DNA of 64,000 bases, from contig NZ_CP073747.1 of the NCBI RefSeq assembly GCF_024398015.1, forward strand, positions 2,973,001 through 3,037,000, given 5' to 3'. The notes under the pieces are model-generated. The model was given only the letters and a program-made list of their open reading frames with translations. It did not search any database and was not told where the DNA came from. The translations under genes were made by a program, and so were the position numbers. Origin of the DNA: Kordiimonas sp. SCSIO 12610 (lineage in GTDB: Bacteria > Pseudomonadota > Alphaproteobacteria > Sphingomonadales > Kordiimonadaceae). Positions 44,474 through 53,560 of the stretch are shown here, piece by piece (the stretch's first letter is position 1; every line of letters begins with the position of its first letter).

Positions 44474-45829
44474 ATGCCATCAGATACTGTCTCGATAAAC
44501 TCACTTGATATCCTTGAATACCTTGTTGACAGAGCCCTAAATGCCGGAGCTGATAATGCTGACGCCGTTGCAATAGACGCGCACTCCAAGGGGATTTCTT
44601 GGCGCGATGGCAGGCTAGAAGACACTGACAGTTCAGAGATCGAAGACATTGGCTTGCGGGTCATGATCGGCCAAAAACAGGCTATTGTATCAACGAGTAA
44701 TCGTTCAAGTGATAACCTTAACGAACTGGTAAGTCGCACCATTGAAATGGCAAAAGCTGTTCCAGAAGATGAATATTGTGGTTTGGCACCAGAAGACGCC
44801 CTTCACAAAGGTGACTTTGCCGACCTTGATCTTTATGATGATACAACAGTATCCGTTAGCAAACTGGCTGAGCTGGCTGCCACCGCCGAGACTGCTGCAA
44901 GATCAGTTTCCGGGGTTACAAATTCAGATGGTGCGAGCGCGAGTGCCAGTAGATATGGTATTACTCTTTTAACCTCACATGGTTTCACAGGGTATTCGCG
45001 TGGCAGCAGCTTCTCGGTCTCCGTCTCGGCGATTGCTGGTGAAGGAACCGGAATGGAGCGGGATTATGATTTCACGAGTGCCCGGCACTTTAGCGACCTA
45101 AAAGACCCACAGATTGTTGGACAAACCGCAGGCGGTCGGGCCGCGACGCGCCTAAATCCAATAAAGATCGAAAGCGGCACTAAACCAATTGTGTTTGCAC
45201 CGCGTGTTTCAAACACCCTTTTAGGCCATTTTTCTGGGGCAATTAACGGTAGCAGCATCGCAAGAGGCACAAGCTTCTTGAAAGATATGCTGAACGAAGA
45301 AATATTCGGGAAAGAGATTTCTATCATCGATGACCCTCTTATGACGCGGGGATTAAAATCTCGATTATTTGACGGCGAAGGCGTGAAGGTTCGTAAATGC
45401 AACCTGGTTGAAAACGGCACCTTGAAAACCTGGATGCTCAATAGCGCGACCGCGAAACAATTAGGTCTGGAGGTAACAGGGCATGCCAGTCGTTCCAGTA
45501 CGTCGACGCCCGGAATAACAACAAGTAATCTATATATGGCGCCCGGCAGTATTTCCCCTCAGGACCTGATAGCTGATATTCAGGATGGTATATATGTAAC
45601 CGAATTAATCGGTATGGGGGTCAATCCCGTTACTGGTGACTATAGTAGAGGCGCCGCGGGATTTCTTATCAAGGATGGACAGATAGCAGATAGCGTTAGT
45701 GAAATTACCATTGCAGGTAATCTTAAGGAAATGTTCAAGACTCTTGTGCCAGCATCGGACCTTAGTTTCACATATGGAAGCAACGCGCCAACGGTTCGTA
45801 TTGATGGAATGATGATCGCAGGCGCATAA
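44474..45829 (+). CDS. pmbA: PmbA/TldE-type metalloprotease subunit
   Basis: The 451-residue protein is of the TldD/PmbA family. It has the N-terminal SKGISWRDGRLED pattern, the central GEGTGMERDYDF and the C-terminal TSNLYMAPGSISPQDLIADIQDGIYVTELIGMGVNPVTGDYSRGAAGF block, of which GVNPVTGDYSRGA is typical. PmbA pairs with TldD, which carries the metal-binding HExxxH, to degrade unfolded peptides and mature some bacteriocins. PmbA itself lacks the metal site, as here. TldD is not in the window. I use ATG 44474 with AGGA upstream. Confidence 0.9.
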   Translation: MPSDTVSINSLDILEYLVDRALNAGADNADAVAIDAHSKGISWRDGRLEDTDSSEIEDIGLRVMIGQKQAIVSTSNRSSDNLNELVSRTIEMAKAVPEDEYCGLAPEDALHKGDFADLDLYDDTTVSVSKLAELAATAETAARSVSGVTNSDGASASASRYGITLLTSHGFTGYSRGSSFSVSVSAIAGEGTGMERDYDFTSARHFSDLKDPQIVGQTAGGRAATRLNPIKIESGTKPIVFAPRVSNTLLGHFSGAINGSSIARGTSFLKDMLNEEIFGKEISIIDDPLMTRGLKSRLFDGEGVKVRKCNLVENGTLKTWMLNSATAKQLGLEVTGHASRSSTSTPGITTSNLYMAPGSISPQDLIADIQDGIYVTELIGMGVNPVTGDYSRGAAGFLIKDGQIADSVSEITIAGNLKEMFKTLVPASDLSFTYGSNAPTVRIDGMMIAGA

Positions 45830-45860
45830 GAATTGCCTTATAAAAGCGAAAGCAAAAAAC

Positions 45861-46733
45861 GTGTCAACACCTGAAAAAACTGCCAATAATGATCATCTGT
45901 TAGATGATGATTGTTGCCCGTGGGATTTAGGCGAGGATGCAAAATTGGTCCGCAAAGTCACCAAAGAAGCGGGAAGAATAGCCCTGTCTTACTTTGCAAG
46001 GGATGTTCATACTTGGGAAAAATCACCTGATAATCCGGTATCCGAAGCCGATTTAGCTGTCGATGAGTTTTTACGCACAACCTTAATGCAAAATCGCCAT
46101 GGATATGGATGGCTCTCTGAAGAGACAGAAGACCAACCTGAAAGGCTAAAATGTGGCCGCATATGGATAGTCGATCCAATCGATGGTACAAAGGCTTTCC
46201 TAAAAGGAGGTGATGACTGGGGCATATCCGTTGCGCTCGTTCAAGACACCAAACCCGTGATCGCAGCCTTTTACGCACCAGTAAAAAATGCCTTTTATTT
46301 TGCTGAGCATAGCAAAGGCGTTACTAAGAATAATATCCCTGTTGTAACCTCACACCAAAACGACCTTTCATTATCAAGGATGATGGGCGACCCTAGTGCT
46401 TTCAAAATAAATAACTTCTGGCCGTGTTCATGGCCGCAAACAATGTATTGCGAACAAGCAAACTCCATCGCGCTCAGGATTTGCCAAGTCGCTGACGGAC
46501 AATTTGATTGCTGTGTTACCTTACGCCCTAAAAATGACTGGGATGTCGCAGCCGCCGATTTAATCATCCGTGAAGCCGGGGGTCTTTTAACAACAGGTGA
46601 CGGCGATAAACTTGTTTTCAACAGAAGTAAGCCCTTACATAATCATATCGTAGCAAGTTGCCCAAACCTTATGGATCAAGTTATGGAGCGTGTTTCACCT
46701 GCATTGATCCAATGGCGTCAACGAAATACATAA
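45861..46733 (+). CDS. Inositol-monophosphatase-family 3'(2'),5'-bisphosphate nucleotidase (CysQ-like)
   Basis: The 290-residue protein has the Li-sensitive phosphatase motifs LSEETED, WIVDPIDGTKAF (metal site) and WDVAAADLIIREAGG. These fit CysQ, which removes 3'-phosphate from PAP formed in sulfate assimilation, or an inositol monophosphatase. CysQ is favoured by the DNPVSEADLAVDEFL opening. The start is GTG 45861; I see no better ATG. It follows pmbA by 31 bases. Confidence 0.83.
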   Translation: MSTPEKTANNDHLLDDDCCPWDLGEDAKLVRKVTKEAGRIALSYFARDVHTWEKSPDNPVSEADLAVDEFLRTTLMQNRHGYGWLSEETEDQPERLKCGRIWIVDPIDGTKAFLKGGDDWGISVALVQDTKPVIAAFYAPVKNAFYFAEHSKGVTKNNIPVVTSHQNDLSLSRMMGDPSAFKINNFWPCSWPQTMYCEQANSIALRICQVADGQFDCCVTLRPKNDWDVAAADLIIREAGGLLTTGDGDKLVFNRSKPLHNHIVASCPNLMDQVMERVSPALIQWRQRNT

Positions 46734-46840
46734 AATTTCAACATAACAAGACTTTAGAAACTTTTATCCTATAGCCTGTGCAAAATTCGATAAGCGAGAG
46801 CGCGCTCGAAGATGATAAGTTGCTAAGGTAAAAGATTTTA

Positions 46841-48982
46841 ATGCGTCGTGTATCCCATATTATTTTAATTTTTTTATCCCTAACGGTTGCTAATATTTTT
46901 CACGGCTACCCTAGCAAAGCGCAAGAGACTCGCCTGATTACTGACGTTCAGAAAGACACTGCGCGAAAAGCTATCGAAACTCTAGACAGTCATGATCATT
47001 TGGATATTGGGTATATACGCGAGGCAATGCTTAAAACTATTGCTAGTGAAAATGACCTGGAGAAAAAAGGGTGGCATTATTTTACAATGCTGAACCTATT
47101 GCTCGATAATGACGACAAAGGGCTCAAATTTGATTTAGCTGATAAACTTAAAGGCATTGGCGAAGAAACGGGCAATCCCGAGTTTGAACTGCTTGCAAGA
47201 ATTAGCGTTGCCTATCAACAATCGCTCGAGGGTAAGGTTGCGGACTCCTACCAAGAAATAACAGACCTCAAAAACCTTGCCGACGATAGCAACACGCCAA
47301 TTTCCAGTCACCTTGCAGACAATCTGTTAGCCGTATTGGCCCCCGATTTAGGCTATTATACCGAAGGTCTGGCTCGAATGACGGAACGGGTTGAGCAGAA
47401 GGCTCAAAATAGCATTGAGCACCTTATGGTGATGAACAGTTACGCCAGTTTATCATATATCTATCAATCAATTAACGATATCGAAAAAACGCTGGAATAT
47501 GTATCAAAAGGGATCATGTATGCAGATGAGTATGACGCCTTATACGATAGGGAAGTCACACTCTACACATTGGCTAGAACACTCTTAAGAGCACAAGAAT
47601 ATCGCCTATCAGAAGATGCCTTCTTGGCCATGCAAAAAATCACTTACCGCAACAATAATCCCAGCAACCAATACTACGTGTTTTATGGCCTTGCCTTTAA
47701 TGCTCGAGAACAAGGTTTATATTATCAGGCGATCGAAAACGCCAAACGTGCAACAGAAGAATTTCCAGAAAACCTGTACTTCAATCTAAACCTGTTTTTT
47801 CTCCTCGCTGAATCTTATGCAAAACTTGGTGACGCAGAAAAAGCTCAAGAGTTTCTCAATAAAACTTTTTCAAAAGAATACGATGGCTATGAGCGTGAAA
47901 ATACTGGGTATGTAGAGAATGATCGCAACTTTGCTCGCGCAAATATCTTGTATGCACAAGGTCAATACCAAGATGCGTTTGACCAACTTAACAAGGTCAG
48001 AAGTAAAGACCGACAGTTCGCAACACAAAACCTACAAAATAGTATTCGCGGCCTAAACGCCAGTCTCGACAATATTCGCGCACGCCAAGAAGCCGAAAGA
48101 GAGCTGAAAAGTTCAGAGAATGCCTTCCTGGGCCTCGCTATTACAGGCAGTATTGTCATCATACTAATTTCATCGTTTGCTATCATAAATCAGCGAAAAT
48201 ATGCCAAATCATTGGAAATAAGTTCTCGTGAAGCGGAGGATGCCAACCGAGCGAAATCAGAATTTCTGGCCAGTATGAGCCATGAATTAAGAACACCGCT
48301 GAACGCAATTCTTGGTTTCTCAGAGATGTTCAAGAAAGAAATCTACGGCCCCCTGGGTTCAGAAAAATATTCGGAATATTCTGACCACATATATGAAAGT
48401 GGTAGTCACTTGCTATCTATCATTAATGATATTCTCGATCTATCCAAAGTGGAGGCTGGCAAGCTCTCACTTGCTGAAGAAGAAGTATTCATAGCTGACA
48501 TTGTCGAAGACGCCGTTAATCTAATCACTGACAAGGTTGATGAAAAAAATATTCACCTCTCATTAGAACAAGATAACCAAATTGAATATCTCTACTGTGA
48601 CCCAAGAATTACCAAACAAATTTTGCTTAACTTGCTTTCAAATGCTGTAAAATTCACGCCTCAAAACGGCCTCATAATTGTATCGTCTACCCTGAGCCTT
48701 CAGAACAATATTTGTATTTCTGTAAAGGATAATGGTATTGGCATGTCAGACGCAGACTTGGAGCGTGCTCTTCAACCTTTTGGGCAAGCGGGAAACGCCT
48801 TTACCCGGCAAAATCAAGGAACTGGGCTTGGACTACCGCTTGTTGAACAACTGATTGAGCAACACGGCGGTAGCATGCAAATCAAATCAGAACCAGGAAA
48901 GGGAACAGAGGTTACTTTGTGCTTCCCGGCTGAGAGAACAATCATCGAGGGCGATACATCAATCGCGCATAACACCATCTAG
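46841..48982 (+). CDS. Sensor histidine kinase with periplasmic TPR domain
   Basis: The 713-residue kinase has a signal sequence (about 1-28), a helical region of TPR-like repeats to about residue 425 (for example AESYAKLGDAEKAQEFLNK and ANILYAQGQYQDAFDQLNK), a membrane helix at about 427-448 and a cytoplasmic kinase core. The phosphorylated H481 lies in SHELRTPLNAILGF, with NLLSNAVKFTP, DNGIGM and GTGLGLPL ATP-site boxes following. The HisKA stretch resembles DivJ/PleC kinases. No response regulator adjoins it. The TPR domain outside the membrane probably senses a protein or peptide signal. Confidence 0.9.
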   Translation: MRRVSHIILIFLSLTVANIFHGYPSKAQETRLITDVQKDTARKAIETLDSHDHLDIGYIREAMLKTIASENDLEKKGWHYFTMLNLLLDNDDKGLKFDLADKLKGIGEETGNPEFELLARISVAYQQSLEGKVADSYQEITDLKNLADDSNTPISSHLADNLLAVLAPDLGYYTEGLARMTERVEQKAQNSIEHLMVMNSYASLSYIYQSINDIEKTLEYVSKGIMYADEYDALYDREVTLYTLARTLLRAQEYRLSEDAFLAMQKITYRNNNPSNQYYVFYGLAFNAREQGLYYQAIENAKRATEEFPENLYFNLNLFFLLAESYAKLGDAEKAQEFLNKTFSKEYDGYERENTGYVENDRNFARANILYAQGQYQDAFDQLNKVRSKDRQFATQNLQNSIRGLNASLDNIRARQEAERELKSSENAFLGLAITGSIVIILISSFAIINQRKYAKSLEISSREAEDANRAKSEFLASMSHELRTPLNAILGFSEMFKKEIYGPLGSEKYSEYSDHIYESGSHLLSIINDILDLSKVEAGKLSLAEEEVFIADIVEDAVNLITDKVDEKNIHLSLEQDNQIEYLYCDPRITKQILLNLLSNAVKFTPQNGLIIVSSTLSLQNNICISVKDNGIGMSDADLERALQPFGQAGNAFTRQNQGTGLGLPLVEQLIEQHGGSMQIKSEPGKGTEVTLCFPAERTIIEGDTSIAHNTI

Positions 48983-49020
48983 CCTCAAAACAGCCACGAT
49001 ATCCTCTACGACACACAGTC

Positions 49021-49710
49021 CTAGAAAAACAAACGAACTCCCAATACCAGGGCATCATCCGCAATATCTTGGTCGAGAGTGCTGTCTTCGTATACCAAAC
49101 TAAATTCAACATCACCCACAAACGCTGATAATCCTGCGGACCAATCCCAGATATCACTTCTATTCTGACGAATATCATAACCCAATCGAGAGATAATGGT
49201 TAGCGCCGGCAAGGTTGGAACTGGCAATTCAAGGTTGGTAGACCAGTATAAGCTATCGATACCAGGAGTGTTCCAGCGCCCTTCTGGTGCATAGGCCAAT
49301 CCAGATTTCAAATATGCGATACCAAAATCGCGAGCAATAGACGCTTTGAATTCCGGGAAATACTCATCTCCATTCCCACCAAAAAAGCTATCTAACTCAG
49401 CAGAAACATCATACTCAAATCCATTGCTTTCAAATTTGTATCCTGCGTAGAACTCTAATTGTGTATCTCGGTCAAATTGATCATCGATCAAAGCACCCTG
49501 TGTACCAATATAAAATCCACTTTTATGATTAAGCGTAACGGCAGCAACAAGCGTCGGATCTTGGTCTGAAAGAGATAGACCCCGATCCCGATAGTCTGAA
49601 ACACCTCCCACATATCCTGTTATCTCAATTTCTGGAACATCTTCTTGAGCATAAACAGGCTCAATAATCGCAAATACTGCTGCCCCAGCCAAAATTGCTT
49701 TCATCATCAT
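49021..49710 (-). CDS. TorF-family outer-membrane porin-like protein
   Basis: The 229-residue protein has a signal peptide (MMMKAILAGAAVFAIIEPVYA) and alternating beta strands ending in a terminal LVLGVRLFF, whose final Phe is the outer-membrane sorting signal. The repeated GGVSDYRDRGLSLSDQDP and GFYIGTQGA pattern matches the TorF/Gcw_chp family (TIGR02001). I use ATG 49710 behind GGGA. An upstream in-frame codon at 49752 would overlap the preceding peptidase gene. Substrate unknown. Confidence 0.84.
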   Translation of the reverse strand: MMMKAILAGAAVFAIIEPVYAQEDVPEIEITGYVGGVSDYRDRGLSLSDQDPTLVAAVTLNHKSGFYIGTQGALIDDQFDRDTQLEFYAGYKFESNGFEYDVSAELDSFFGGNGDEYFPEFKASIARDFGIAYLKSGLAYAPEGRWNTPGIDSLYWSTNLELPVPTLPALTIISRLGYDIRQNRSDIWDWSAGLSAFVGDVEFSLVYEDSTLDQDIADDALVLGVRLFF

Positions 49711-49735
49711 AGTTTTCCCGATTGTATCTTCACAT

Positions 49736-50563
49736 TTATTCTTCAAGGCCAATCAAAAGACCAGGATCTAACCGAACAGATTTCCAGTTTATTCGCCAAT
49801 CCACATGGGGGCCACTCGCGCGCCCCTTGGCGCCTATTGTACCGATTAAGTCACCTTTTACTACACGAGTTCCTTCTGAAACATTAACACTATCCATATG
49901 AAATAGAGTTGAAGTAACACCAAAACCATGATCAATGATTACGATTCCCCCTTCCAAGAGAAAGTCAGGTGCAGCAAGCCGAATAGTGCCCCCCGCAGGC
50001 GCATAGATAGGAGTTCCAGTTTTCGCAGCAATATCTAGCCCATAGTGCGGGCTTCTTGGCTTTCCATTCAAAATCCTTTGGCTACCATAGAAGCCGGAGA
50101 ACCGACCTTCCGCGGGTTTTTCGAAACCCCATGCCCAATTAAGGTCATCAGTATTGTAGGACCTCGCTGCCCTTACCCGGCCTGTTTCAAGCTTTCTCCT
50201 GGCAGACCATTCAGGTGGAGGGGTCACAGTTTTAGAAGGCAGCCCATTAACACGCTCGATATTAAACTTCCGCGCTTTAATTGACAGCGATATATTTTCT
50301 TCACGGCCATCAGGGTGTTCCACCTTTAAATTTGCGATGTTTTTGGCGTCTCTACCAAATCCAAATACAAAATGCCCCTTGTCCCCGACTTTAATCGGAT
50401 TGCCATCGAGGCTGATTTTTGTACCAGCTTCGACTTTTCCCCAAACCAGTCCTCCTTGGACCAGACTACCTTTCAGATCAACTGCATTCACCGCTTCCGG
50501 CATACAAAGACAGATTGAAACGGCGATCACCAGTACTTTAGCTTCTTTGAGCAATTTAATCAT
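49736..50563 (-). CDS. Secreted M23-family peptidoglycan endopeptidase
   Basis: The 275-residue protein has a signal peptide and an Ig-like N-terminal part. The C-terminal M23 domain carries zinc motifs HYGLDIAAKTGTP (HxxxD) and HVDWR (HxH-like) plus GSQRILNGKPRSPHYGLD typical of LytM/lysostaphin-type endopeptidases. It probably cuts peptide bridges in the periplasm or regulates amidases. It precedes the porin gene by 25 bases on the same strand. Confidence 0.88.
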   Translation of the reverse strand: MIKLLKEAKVLVIAVSICLCMPEAVNAVDLKGSLVQGGLVWGKVEAGTKISLDGNPIKVGDKGHFVFGFGRDAKNIANLKVEHPDGREENISLSIKARKFNIERVNGLPSKTVTPPPEWSARRKLETGRVRAARSYNTDDLNWAWGFEKPAEGRFSGFYGSQRILNGKPRSPHYGLDIAAKTGTPIYAPAGGTIRLAAPDFLLEGGIVIIDHGFGVTSTLFHMDSVNVSEGTRVVKGDLIGTIGAKGRASGPHVDWRINWKSVRLDPGLLIGLEE

Positions 50564-50612
50564 AATGATACGACTTCAACACTAAAACATGACACGAATA
50601 TGGCTCCTGATT

Positions 50613-52079
50613 CTAAAATAAAGATCCCTGATTTGTATCAACCTTTGAATTTACCTTATTTGGTTTTTTAGGCCTTGGCTTTTCCGAAGTGCGTTTCGGC
50701 ATATTCGCAGTTGCTTCATTCATTCCGCTACTGGTCTCAAAAGCAACAGATCCCGACGCGAATACAATTTCACCTTTGTCCCCAATTTTAAGGCCTTCAT
50801 GGGTTTTCACAATATTACCCGAATCGTTTTTGACCATTGCAAAACCACGGTTCAACACGTTTTGATACGATAAACTCGCAAGCATCCTTGCAGCAACCAA
50901 TATTCGGTCTTTTTTCTCCGTCAACAATCGCGCGGATATAGGCCGTAAGCGAGAAGATGCAGACAGTAATCGTTCACGGTTAAACCGGGCCGCCTGCTGT
51001 AACTTCCCAGAACTTAGACTGCCGGATAAACGCCCCAATAGAATAGACTTTTGTCGCGTTGAATTCAGCAAGGCCATTGGCAACCGCTCTGATAAATCAT
51101 CAAGTTTTTGACTGTTCATGCCAAGGATATCTTTTGGCTTAGGCAAAGCCCTTGCTAACGCAACTATCGCCTGCTTGCGGTCTTCTAACATTTTTGTTTT
51201 TTGAACAGATAAGCGGCGCCCTAAATCCGTCAGGCTAAATTCCAAATCCACTTTAACCGGAACCGCCTTTTCAGCAGCTGCTGTCGGCGTAGGGGCCCTT
51301 AAATCAGCCGCATAGTCAATAAGAGTTGTATCAGTTTCATGCCCCACGGCCGAAATCAAGGGAATTTGGCTTGCCGCAACAGCGCGAACCACCACCTCTT
51401 CGTTAAAAGACCAAAGATCTTCGATTGAGCCACCTCCGCGTGCTACAATCAGCAAATCGGGCCGCCCATTTTCCATGGCATTAAAGCCCGCGATCGCTTG
51501 AGAAACTTGTTCGGCCGCCCCTTCACCTTGCACCAAAACGGGCCACACCATAACATTTGAAGGAAACCTGTCTGACAGGCGGTGTAGGATATCACGAATA
51601 ACCGCACCTGTGGGCGACGTTACAACACCTATCTTACGTGGTAAAAACGGGATAGGAACTTTCCTCGACGGATCAAACAAACCTTCCGAAGCAAGCTTCT
51701 GTTTACGTTCTTCCAACAGTGCCATTAGGGCGCCAGCACCAGCCGGTTCCATAGCATCGACAACCATCTGATATTTGGATCGGGCAGCATATGTTGTCAG
51801 CTTGCCGCTACAAACAACCTCAAGGCCATCTTCTGGGACAAAGGAAAGCCGAGAAACATTCCCCCGCCACATAACACCATCCAAGACGGAACTTTCATCC
51901 TTGAGAGCAAAATAACAGTGCCCGGATGAAACACGTTTTACCCCTGACAACTCCGCTCTTACTCTCACGTAACCAAAACGGTCTTCAACGGTTCGCTTTA
52001 ACGCGCCTGATATCTCAGAAACAGTATATTCTGCAATATTCGCATTGGTTTGCTTCATATTCTCACTGTCAGTAATCAT
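50613..52079 (-). CDS. xseA: Exodeoxyribonuclease VII large subunit
   Basis: The 488-residue protein has an N-terminal OB-fold (YTVSEISGALKRTVEDRFGYVRVRAELSG), then the catalytic region GVVTSPTGAVIRDILHRLSDRFP, and ARGGGSIEDLWSFNEE and SAVGHETDTTLIDYAADLRAPTPTAAAE, all family signatures. It degrades single-stranded DNA with XseB, which is not next to it. A second start at M8 (52058) would better match the length of E. coli XseA. The divergent purD gene shares the 172-base gap with it. Confidence 0.95.
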   Translation of the reverse strand: MITDSENMKQTNANIAEYTVSEISGALKRTVEDRFGYVRVRAELSGVKRVSSGHCYFALKDESSVLDGVMWRGNVSRLSFVPEDGLEVVCSGKLTTYAARSKYQMVVDAMEPAGAGALMALLEERKQKLASEGLFDPSRKVPIPFLPRKIGVVTSPTGAVIRDILHRLSDRFPSNVMVWPVLVQGEGAAEQVSQAIAGFNAMENGRPDLLIVARGGGSIEDLWSFNEEVVVRAVAASQIPLISAVGHETDTTLIDYAADLRAPTPTAAAEKAVPVKVDLEFSLTDLGRRLSVQKTKMLEDRKQAIVALARALPKPKDILGMNSQKLDDLSERLPMALLNSTRQKSILLGRLSGSLSSGKLQQAARFNRERLLSASSRLRPISARLLTEKKDRILVAARMLASLSYQNVLNRGFAMVKNDSGNIVKTHEGLKIGDKGEIVFASGSVAFETSSGMNEATANMPKRTSEKPRPKKPNKVNSKVDTNQGSLF

Positions 52080-52115
52080 ACCGGGCCTTTTCTGGAAAAT
52101 AACGCCGCTTGTGAC

Positions 52116-52134
52116 GCTGAAACTTAATTTCAGC
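52116..52134. promoter_or_regulatory. Palindrome in the xseA-purD divergent gap
   Basis: GCTGAAA (52116-52122) and TTTCAGC (52128-52134) make a perfect 7-base inverted repeat across CTTAA. It lies 37 bases upstream of xseA and 118 bases upstream of purD and could bind a regulator of either. It does not match the E. coli PurR box. Confidence 0.3.
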
Positions 52135-52251
52135 CTTGAGCGAATATGAACCTATGATACAAGGAAGCCTTCTTCAAGCAATCTTCTATGATGATGAGCC
52201 AATATCGTATATCTCAAGCCATAGAAACCTGAATACAAAGGGACTTTAAAG

Positions 52252-53514
52252 ATGAATATTCTGGTGATCGGATCTGGTGGTCGTGAACATGCACTATGCT
52301 GGAAAATTCAACAAAGTCCACTTCTCACAAAACTATATTGTGCACCAGGAAACGGCGGAATAGAGGATGTCGCCAGCTGTGTGAACCTGGATAGTTCTGA
52401 CCATGAAGCCGTTATTAGTTTTTGCCAAACCAACAAAATTGATCTGGTTGTTGTGGGCCCTGAAGCACCACTTGTGAATGGACTTGTCGATGATTTAGAC
52501 AAAGCGGGGATATCCTCATTCGGACCAAATAAATTTGCATCCCAACTTGAAGGATCAAAGGGTTTCACTAAGGATATCTGTGCCAAATATAATATCCCAA
52601 CGGCTGCTTATCAAAAATTTCAAAATTCAGAAGACGCCGTCGCGTACATAAAAAAGAACGGTGCCCCTATTGTCATCAAGGCAGATGGTTTAGCCGCAGG
52701 CAAAGGGGTTATTGTCGCAATGTCAGAAAAAGAAGCGATTGATGCTGTGAATGATATGTTTGCAGGGTCTTTTGGCGACGCTGGTGCAGAAGTTGTTATC
52801 GAAGCATTTCTTGAGGGTGAAGAAGCAAGCTTTTTTGCATTCATAGACGGTGAAAACATCCTTCCACTCGCGACCGCTCAAGATCATAAGCGCGTTGGAG
52901 ACGGTGACACAGGGCCAAACACCGGCGGCATGGGAGCATATTCACCAGCACCCGTTATGACAGATGAAATGTGCGATCGTACAATTAACGAAATTATCAA
53001 ACCAACTGTACAAGCCTTGAAAGATATGGGTGCGCCCTACAAAGGCGTGCTTTTTGCAGGATTGATGATAACTGATAAAGGGCCTGAACTTATCGAATAT
53101 AACTGCCGATTTGGCGACCCAGAGTGTCAAGTGCTCATGACACGCCTAGAGAGTGATATACTGCCCGTACTAATGGCAACTGCAGAAGGCAACTTGGACG
53201 GGATCACCCCCAAATGGACTTCTGACGCGGCACTCACTGTTGTGATGGCTGCCAAAGGATACCCCGGTAGCTACGAGAAGGGTAGTGTCATCAAGAATAT
53301 CGAAGCCGCGAATGCACTTGAGAAAACCAATGTTTTCCAGGCTGGAACCCGCAAGGAAGGCGGCCAAATACTAGCGAATGGTGGCCGCGTTTTGAATGTG
53401 GCGGCGCTAGGGAAAACGGTAAAAGAAGCCAAAGATAATGCCTATAAAGCAGTAGAAGCCATTGAATGGCAAGATGGTTTTTACAGAAAAGATATCGGCT
53501 GGCGCGCACTATAA
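52252..53514 (+). CDS. purD: Phosphoribosylamine-glycine ligase PurD
   Basis: This ATP-grasp enzyme of 420 residues joins glycine to phosphoribosylamine in de novo purine synthesis. Signatures are [11 protein letters not shown] at the start, [26 protein letters not shown] and [18 protein letters not shown]. The ATP lid [19 protein letters not shown] is intact. It stands alone, divergent from xseA, and ends in a hairpin that overlaps the 3' end of the PAS kinase gene. Confidence 0.97.
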   Translation: MNILVIGSGGREHALCWKIQQSPLLTKLYCAPGNGGIEDVASCVNLDSSDHEAVISFCQTNKIDLVVVGPEAPLVNGLVDDLDKAGISSFGPNKFASQLEGSKGFTKDICAKYNIPTAAYQKFQNSEDAVAYIKKNGAPIVIKADGLAAGKGVIVAMSEKEAIDAVNDMFAGSFGDAGAEVVIEAFLEGEEASFFAFIDGENILPLATAQDHKRVGDGDTGPNTGGMGAYSPAPVMTDEMCDRTINEIIKPTVQALKDMGAPYKGVLFAGLMITDKGPELIEYNCRFGDPECQVLMTRLESDILPVLMATAEGNLDGITPKWTSDAALTVVMAAKGYPGSYEKGSVIKNIEAANALEKTNVFQAGTRKEGGQILANGGRVLNVAALGKTVKEAKDNAYKAVEAIEWQDGFYRKDIGWRAL

Positions 53515-53530
53515 AACAACTTGTAAACGC

Positions 53531-53560
53531 GGTGCTAAATATGCTTTTAGCGCTCTTTTT
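53531..53560 (+). terminator. Probable purD terminator overlapping the PAS kinase 3' end
   Basis: GGTGCTAAA (53531-53539) pairs with TTTAGCGCT (53546-53554), including two G-U pairs, around ATGCTT-type loop bases, and is followed by CTTTTTT. It lies 17 bases past the purD stop and covers the stop codon of the convergent kinase gene. Confidence 0.55.
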